Of a stretch of 64,000 nt of DNA, positions 60,046 to 64,000 are shown piece after piece. The DNA comes from Lysobacterales bacterium 15-68-25 (GTDB lineage Bacteria > Pseudomonadota > Gammaproteobacteria > Xanthomonadales > Rhodanobacteraceae): contig NCKB01000002.1 of NCBI GenBank assembly GCA_002279065.1, positions 124,001 through 188,000 on the forward strand, in the 5' to 3' direction. Both the position numbers and the translations under genes were made by a program. The notes under the pieces were generated by a model. That model ran no database searches. It worked only from the letters and a program-made list of their open reading frames with translations, and was not told the origin of the DNA. How positions within the stretch are numbered: the stretch's first letter is position 1; each line of letters begins with the position of its first letter.

Positions 60046-60684
60046 ATGTCCCCGAATCCGCTCCAGGGCGCGCAGTTCACGCTCGCCGCCCATCGTGTCC
60101 GCCAATTGCCCGCCGACGAGGGTGCCGAGGTGGCGTTCGCCGGCCGGTCCAACGCCGGCAAGTCCAGTGCGCTCAACGCGCTGACCGGCCATCGCGGGCT
60201 GGCCCGCACGTCCAAGACGCCTGGTCGTACCCAGCAGATGGTCTCCTTCGCCTTGCCGCCGTTGCCGCAGGGCGAGGGACAGCCCGCGCTGGATGCTCGG
60301 CTGATCGACCTGCCGGGCTACGGCTACGCCAAGGTGCCGGAGGAACTGCGCGAACACTGGAAGCAGGAGATCGACGCCTATCTGCACCATCGCGCCAGCC
60401 TGCGCGGCGTGGTGCTGATCGCCGACATCCGCCATCCGCTGAAGGAATTCGACCGGATGATGCTGGAGTTCTGTTTCACCACCGGCCTGCCGTGCCACCT
60501 GCTGCTGACCAAGGCCGACAAGCTCTCGCGCGGCCAGGCCACGCAGGCGCTGGCGGCGATGCGCAAGAGTTTTCGCGACGGCCTGCACGCCACCGCGCAG
60601 GTGTTCTCCTCCACCGCCGGCACCGGCGTGGAGGAGGCGCGATCGCGCGTGGTCGAGTTGCTGCGTACGCCGCGCGAGCGTTAG
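60046..60684 (+). CDS. engB: Ribosome-biogenesis GTPase EngB (YihA/YsxC)
   Basis: A 212-residue GTPase needed for large-subunit maturation and cell division. The G1 motif is GRSNAGKSSALNAL, then KTPGRTQQ (G2), DLPGYGYAKV (G3), TKADKLS (G4) and SSTAGTG (G5). Length and order are normal. Its gene is divergent from cytochrome c4, as is common in gammaproteobacteria. Confidence 0.96.
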   Translation: MSPNPLQGAQFTLAAHRVRQLPADEGAEVAFAGRSNAGKSSALNALTGHRGLARTSKTPGRTQQMVSFALPPLPQGEGQPALDARLIDLPGYGYAKVPEELREHWKQEIDAYLHHRASLRGVVLIADIRHPLKEFDRMMLEFCFTTGLPCHLLLTKADKLSRGQATQALAAMRKSFRDGLHATAQVFSSTAGTGVEEARSRVVELLRTPRER

Positions 60685-60703
60685 CGCGCGGCGGAGCGAG
60701 ACA

Positions 60704-61195
60704 TCAGGCGTCCACGGCCTGCATGAACAGCGCGCACAGCGCTTCCATCCCGGCGCGGTCTTCCTCGTCGAAGCGGCCGACCCGCGGGCTGTCCACGTCC
60801 CACACGCCGAGCAGCGAGCCGTCGGCCTTCACCAGCGGCACCACGATCTCGGAGTTGGAGGCGGCATCGCAGGCGATGTGGCCCTCGAAGGCGTGCACGT
60901 CGACGACCAGCTGGGTCTGTCGCGTCTGCGCGGCCGTGCCGCACACGCCGCGCCCCAGCGCGATGCGGACGCAGGCCGGCTTGCCCTGGAACGGGCCGAC
61001 CACCAGCTCGGTACCGTCGAACAGGTAGAAGCCGGCCCAGTTGAGGTCGGGCAGGCTGTGGAACAGCAGGGCGCTGAAATTGGCGGCATTGGCGATCAGG
61101 TCGCGCTCGCCGGCGAGCAGGCCCTGCGCCTGCTGCAACAGCTCGGCGTAGTGCTCGGCCTTGCTGGCGGGAGTGGAGGAAGCGAGTTCGAACAT
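60704..61195 (-). CDS. msrC: Free methionine-(R)-sulfoxide reductase (GAF type)
   Basis: A 163-residue single GAF-domain enzyme that reduces free methionine-R-sulfoxide with thioredoxin. The three expected cysteines are in QGKPACVRI, GRGVCGTAA and GHIACDAAS, and NSEIVVPLV and VWDVDSP follow the family pattern. The first Cys is the recycling residue and the third is catalytic in known enzymes. The gene converges with engB. Confidence 0.93.
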   Translation of the reverse strand: MFELASSTPASKAEHYAELLQQAQGLLAGERDLIANAANFSALLFHSLPDLNWAGFYLFDGTELVVGPFQGKPACVRIALGRGVCGTAAQTRQTQLVVDVHAFEGHIACDAASNSEIVVPLVKADGSLLGVWDVDSPRVGRFDEEDRAGMEALCALFMQAVDA

Positions 61196-61212
61196 GGGTC
61201 TTCCAGGGTGGC

Positions 61213-61232
61213 GGGCGCATTATTATGCGCCC
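61213..61232. promoter_or_regulatory. Palindrome between msrC and the split-barrel genes
   Basis: GGGCGCAT (61213-61220), loop TATT, ATGCGCCC (61225-61232). The centre holds TATTAT, a possible -10 box on the plus strand. It lies 17 nt from the msrC start and 42 nt before the GTG at 61275. It may be an operator for one or both genes. Confidence 0.4.
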
Positions 61233-61274
61233 GGATCGCCCCGCGCCGTTTCCACCCGCCAGTCGAGGATCGCC

Positions 61275-61763
61275 GTGCCCGCAGACGCCCGCATCGACGA
61301 CGAGACCGCCGGTTTCATCCAGGGGGCGGTGTCGATCATCGCCGCCACCCGTAACGCCGAGCACCGGCCGGCGCTGGTGCGCGCGCAGGGGTGCCGGGTG
61401 GATCCCGGCGGCGCTGGCCTCACCGTGCTGGTGGTGGCCGACCAGGCCACCGAATTGCTCGACGACATCCGCGACAACCGTCGGGTGGCGGTGGTGTTCA
61501 CCCGGCCGAGCACGCACCGCTCGGTGCAGGTGAAGGGCGATGACGCGCGGGTCGTTGCCGCGTCGGCGCAGGACCTCGCACTGGCCGCGGGCTACCGCGA
61601 CGCGATGGTGGCCGAGCTCGCCCTGATCGGCGTGCCCGAAGCGCGCGTGCGTGCGCTGCTGGCGGGGGTGGGCGAGCTGGTGGCGATCGCGTTCTCGCCG
61701 ACGTCGGCGTTCGTGCAGACGCCGGGGCCGGATGCCGGCCGCGTGCTGGAGATGGCGCGGTGA
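61275..61763 (+). CDS. Flavin split-barrel (PNPOx-like) protein
   Basis: A 162-residue protein with a pyridoxamine-phosphate-oxidase-like fold: IQGAVSIIAATRNAEHRPALVRA, LTVLVVADQATELLDDIRDNRRVAVVFT, and THRSVQVKGDDARVVAA. Such proteins bind FMN, F420 or heme. The cofactor here is unknown. GTG at 61275 has GAGGA 7 nt before it. It overlaps the next split-barrel/GAF gene by four bases (GTGA), so the two are co-translated. Confidence 0.72.
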   Translation: MPADARIDDETAGFIQGAVSIIAATRNAEHRPALVRAQGCRVDPGGAGLTVLVVADQATELLDDIRDNRRVAVVFTRPSTHRSVQVKGDDARVVAASAQDLALAAGYRDAMVAELALIGVPEARVRALLAGVGELVAIAFSPTSAFVQTPGPDAGRVLEMAR

Positions 61764-63109
61764 CGCCGGGGCTGGACGCGATCCGCGACTGCCTGGATGG
61801 CAGCCAGCCGGGCGTGATGGCCACCTGCGCGCCCGACGGCACGCCGAACGTCGCCTACCTGTCGCAGGTCGAGTACATCGACCCGGTCCATCTCGCGCTG
61901 TCGTTCCAGTTCTTCAACAAGACCCGGCAGAACATCCTGGCCAATCCGCAGGCGCGGCTGTTGCTGATGCATCCGAGGACCGCGGCGATGTACCGCCTGA
62001 CCCTGCGCTATCTGCGCACCGAGTCGGAGGGGCCGCTGTTCGAGCGGATGCGCGCCAAGCTCGCCGGCATCGCTTCGCACACCGGCATGAGCGGCGTGTT
62101 CCAGCTCAAGGGTTCGGACATCTACCGGGTCGAGGCGATCGAGCCGGTACCCGGCCAGCCGCTGCCGGCCACGCCGCCGCGCCGCAACCTGCTGGAGGCG
62201 ACGCGGACCGTCGCGCTCCGGCTTGCCGATGCATCGGATCTCGATGCTGCGCTGGAAGCGCTACTGGCGGGCCTGCGGCAGGATTTCGACATCCATCACG
62301 CGATGGTGCTGCTGCTGGACGGCGGCGGCCAGAAGCTGTTCACCGTGGCCAGCTGCGGCTATGGCGAGTCCGGCATCGGCTCGGAGATCGCCGTCGGCGA
62401 CGGCGTGATCGGCGTGGCCGCGCGCGAACGCACGCCGATCCGCATCGCCCACATGACCGGCGAGTACGCCTACGGGCAGGCCGTGCGCGAGGCGATGGCG
62501 CATGGCTCGCTGGCCGATCGCCTGGAGACCGCGATTCCGCTGCCGGGGCTGCCCGAGTCGCGCAGCCAGCTGGCGGTGCCGATCGTCGGCGGTGGCCGCC
62601 TCTCCGGGGTGCTGTACGTGGAGAGCCCGCAGGATCTGCGCTTCGGCTACGACGACGAGGATGCACTGGTCGCGCTGGGTGCCCAGCTCGGCATGGCGAT
62701 CTGCGCCTTGCGTGCCGATGCGTCCGGCGATCTGCCAACGGCCGAGCCGACGCTGCCGCCGCCGGACGGCGCGCCGGTGGTGATCCGTCACCATCCCGGC
62801 ACCGACAGCGTGTTCGTCGGCGAGGACTACCTGATCAAGGGCGTGGCCGGGGCGATCCTGTGGACTCTGCTGCGCGATCACGCCGAGCACGGCCGGACCG
62901 TGTTCGCCAACCGCGAACTGCGGCTGGATCCACGGATCCGGCTGCCCGAGCTCAGCGACAACCTGGAGGCGCGACTGATCCTGCTGACCCGGCGGCTGGC
63001 CGAGCGCGACGCGTGCATCCGGATCGAGAAGGCCGGTCGCGGGCGCCTGCGCCTGTGCTTGCGGCGCCCGCTCCAGCTGGTCGAGATGCCGAACGAGCGC
63101 GCAGGCTGA
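61760..63109 (+). CDS. Split-barrel/GAF/winged-helix-like sensor protein
   Basis: A 449-residue protein with three parts: an N-terminal PNPOx-like split barrel (about 1-140; GVMATCAPDGTPNVAYLSQVEYI, FNKTRQNILANPQARLLL), a GAF domain (about 155-320; VGDGVIGVAARERTPIRIAHM, LAVPIVGGGRLSGVLYVES), and a C-terminal segment (about 350-440; GAILWTLLRDHAEHGRTVFANREL, then RLILLTRRLAER and GRGRLRLCL). The last resembles a winged helix. The architecture suggests a cytoplasmic sensor that reads a flavin/heme or small-molecule signal. No enzyme motif is obvious. The hemerythrin-like gene begins one base after its stop on the opposite strand. Confidence 0.7.
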   Translation: MTPGLDAIRDCLDGSQPGVMATCAPDGTPNVAYLSQVEYIDPVHLALSFQFFNKTRQNILANPQARLLLMHPRTAAMYRLTLRYLRTESEGPLFERMRAKLAGIASHTGMSGVFQLKGSDIYRVEAIEPVPGQPLPATPPRRNLLEATRTVALRLADASDLDAALEALLAGLRQDFDIHHAMVLLLDGGGQKLFTVASCGYGESGIGSEIAVGDGVIGVAARERTPIRIAHMTGEYAYGQAVREAMAHGSLADRLETAIPLPGLPESRSQLAVPIVGGGRLSGVLYVESPQDLRFGYDDEDALVALGAQLGMAICALRADASGDLPTAEPTLPPPDGAPVVIRHHPGTDSVFVGEDYLIKGVAGAILWTLLRDHAEHGRTVFANRELRLDPRIRLPELSDNLEARLILLTRRLAERDACIRIEKAGRGRLRLCLRRPLQLVEMPNERAG

Positions 63110-63826
63110 TCACGCCGCTGCGACCACCGGCTGCAATGCGCGCTCGAGCTTCTGCCAGTCGCGCTCGGCGAGCAGGCTGCGCGCCAGTGCAAGCGCACCT
63201 TCGAAGACGGCGGCGGGGGCGTGGGCGCGCATGCCGCCGAGCAGCTTCACCCGCTCGCCGTGATCCAGGGCGCCGAGCATGAGGCGCAGGCCCTGCGCGC
63301 GTTCCGTCGGCGACAGCGCCGCTTGCAGCCCGGCCTCGATCCCTAACAGCTCGGCATCGCTGTAGTGCGTCCACAGCACGGCATTGTGCTCGTGCTCCTC
63401 GTAGTCCATGTGCTCGAAGTTGATGCCGACGAGCACGGCGAGTTGCCGGTACAGCCGGTTCGCTGCCGCGGTGCGGGCCGCACCTGCCGGAGCCATCACC
63501 AGCCCGTCGGCCATTTCGTCGAGAGCATCGATATCCGCTTCGTGATGGACGTGCTCGCCGGCGACCTGGCTGCTCGAGCCGGGCGCGCGCGCCTCCATTG
63601 CCGGATGCACGAAGCGATTCTCGTGAGCCAGGTGATGGCGGCACAGGTCGAGCAGCTCGCGCAGCTGGTCGAGGCCGGCTTCCACGTCGACGGGGTCGTT
63701 CGCGTCGAGGCGGCCGATGCGCACCAGGGTATCGGCCATGAAGGCGCGCATCGCCTTGTGTATGAAGCCGTACATGTTGTGGCGGGGGGCGGTCGCCGGA
63801 CCGGCCGCATGCTCGGAGGAATGCAT
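63110..63826 (-). CDS. Hemerythrin-like domain protein
   Basis: A 238-residue helical protein with the spaced histidines and acids of a di-iron hemerythrin-like site: HNMYGFIHKAMRAFMADTL, LCRHHLAHENRFVHPAMEAR, AGEHVHHEADIDAL and NFEHMDYEEHEHNAVLW. Such proteins bind O2 or are linked to NO and iron-sulfur repair. There is no signal peptide. The upstream region (63827-63962) contains direct repeats of TTGCTAAA. It abuts the split-barrel/GAF gene tail to tail. Confidence 0.82.
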   Translation of the reverse strand: MHSSEHAAGPATAPRHNMYGFIHKAMRAFMADTLVRIGRLDANDPVDVEAGLDQLRELLDLCRHHLAHENRFVHPAMEARAPGSSSQVAGEHVHHEADIDALDEMADGLVMAPAGAARTAAANRLYRQLAVLVGINFEHMDYEEHEHNAVLWTHYSDAELLGIEAGLQAALSPTERAQGLRLMLGALDHGERVKLLGGMRAHAPAAVFEGALALARSLLAERDWQKLERALQPVVAAA

Positions 63827-63882
63827 GATGGTTCCTGTGGGAGTGGGGTGGCTGGCATCTTAGAAAGCCCCCGCGCGCGCGT

Positions 63883-63923
63883 TTGCTAAATCCTTGCTCG
63901 GCGTTTCCTAATTTCTTGCTAAA
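63883..63923. promoter_or_regulatory. Direct repeat TTGCTAAA upstream of the hemerythrin gene
   Basis: TTGCTAAA occurs at 63883-63890 and 63916-63923, 33 bp apart (about three helical turns), with a partial copy (TTGCT) at 63894-63898. The region is AT-rich compared with its surroundings. It may be a control region for the hemerythrin gene on the left and a possible gene on the right. Confidence 0.4.
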
Positions 63924-63944
63924 GGCGCGGGAGGCTTGCCTGCG

Positions 63945-64000
63945 ATGCCCGGCGTGACGACCATGCACACCCCCGCAGTACCCAGGACGGCTTCGATGAC
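63945..64000 (+). CDS. Possible start of a gene running past the window
   Basis: An open frame from ATG 63945 (MPGVTTMHTPAVPRTASM) or ATG 63963 reaches the right edge. GGGAGG lies 10 nt upstream of the first ATG. Nineteen codons are too few to identify a product. Confidence 0.25.
   Translation, partial: MPGVTTMHTPAVPRTASM

Noticed and set aside
63841-63925. Sigma54 promoter upstream of the hemerythrin gene
   Set aside because: TGGCAT occurs near 63853, but no TTGC follows at the required distance, so the GG/GC spacing fails.
1-64000. CRISPR arrays, insertion sequences, phage genes, tRNA or rRNA genes
   Set aside because: I found no evenly spaced repeats, transposase or integrase motifs, tRNA-like cloverleaf with a CCA end, or rRNA sequence. 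A tRNA scan by program would be decisive.

Overview
The window is 64 kb of GC-rich (about two thirds G+C), densely coded chromosome. Gene content and order point to a gammaproteobacterium of the order Xanthomonadales, most likely the Rhodanobacteraceae (Rhodanobacter, Dyella, Frateuria or Luteibacter). The evidence is an aa3 oxidase operon headed by a DUF2244 gene, a bifunctional PutA without the long C-terminal extension, an rpsU-yqeY-dnaG block next to tsaD, and an engB / cytochrome c4 / DsbA cluster. The species call is inference. I see no rRNA, tRNA, insertion sequence, prophage or CRISPR array. Almost everything looks like stable core genome.

Layout. (1) 1-6716: the end of a ycgL-like gene, a FadL-type outer-membrane transporter, a coniferyl-type aldehyde dehydrogenase and putA. 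(2) 7053-15119: the aa3 cytochrome c oxidase block (DUF2244, ctaC, ctaD, a 41-residue membrane protein, ctaE), a DUF2909 gene read the other way, then SURF1, an SCO-like protein, heme A synthase and heme O synthase. CtaG/Cox11 is not in the block. (3) 15144-23077: a two-component system followed by a heavy-metal RND efflux operon (adaptor, pump, DUF3240, outer-membrane factor). (4) 23108-26356: mgtA behind a 560-nt leader. The leader holds a good promoter, a foldable multi-stem RNA, a helix that would hide a Shine-Dalgarno site, and two short reading frames overlapping as TGATG. (5) 26378-36260: a secreted protein, a bile-acid:Na+ symporter-like protein, a large secreted PHP-type protein, DedA, DnaG, an S41 protease, DUF1328, YqeY and rpsU.

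(6) 36315-42101: tsaD, folB, an MscS-type channel, folK, a DUF6159-like membrane protein, a pteridine reductase and an EcsC-like protein. (7) 42228-52422: a TonB-dependent receptor behind a Zur-like operator, a MidA-like methyltransferase, VanZ, an LTA-synthase-type sulfatase, cca, a periplasmic trehalase and an NDUFA9-like protein. (8) 52441-61195: a soluble lytic transglycosylase, a GH17-membrane fusion protein, a small membrane protein, an EEP nuclease, two DsbA-like lipoproteins, cytochrome c4, engB and free-Met-R-sulfoxide reductase. (9) 61275-63826: two overlapping flavin-split-barrel genes, the second fused to GAF and winged-helix-like domains, next to a hemerythrin-like gene.

The most promising candidates for something undescribed are the mgtA leader (23108-23705) and the split-barrel/GAF/hemerythrin cluster (61275-63923). 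Homology calls were made by reading motifs, with no database search. RNA structures were found by eye and have not been folded by program.
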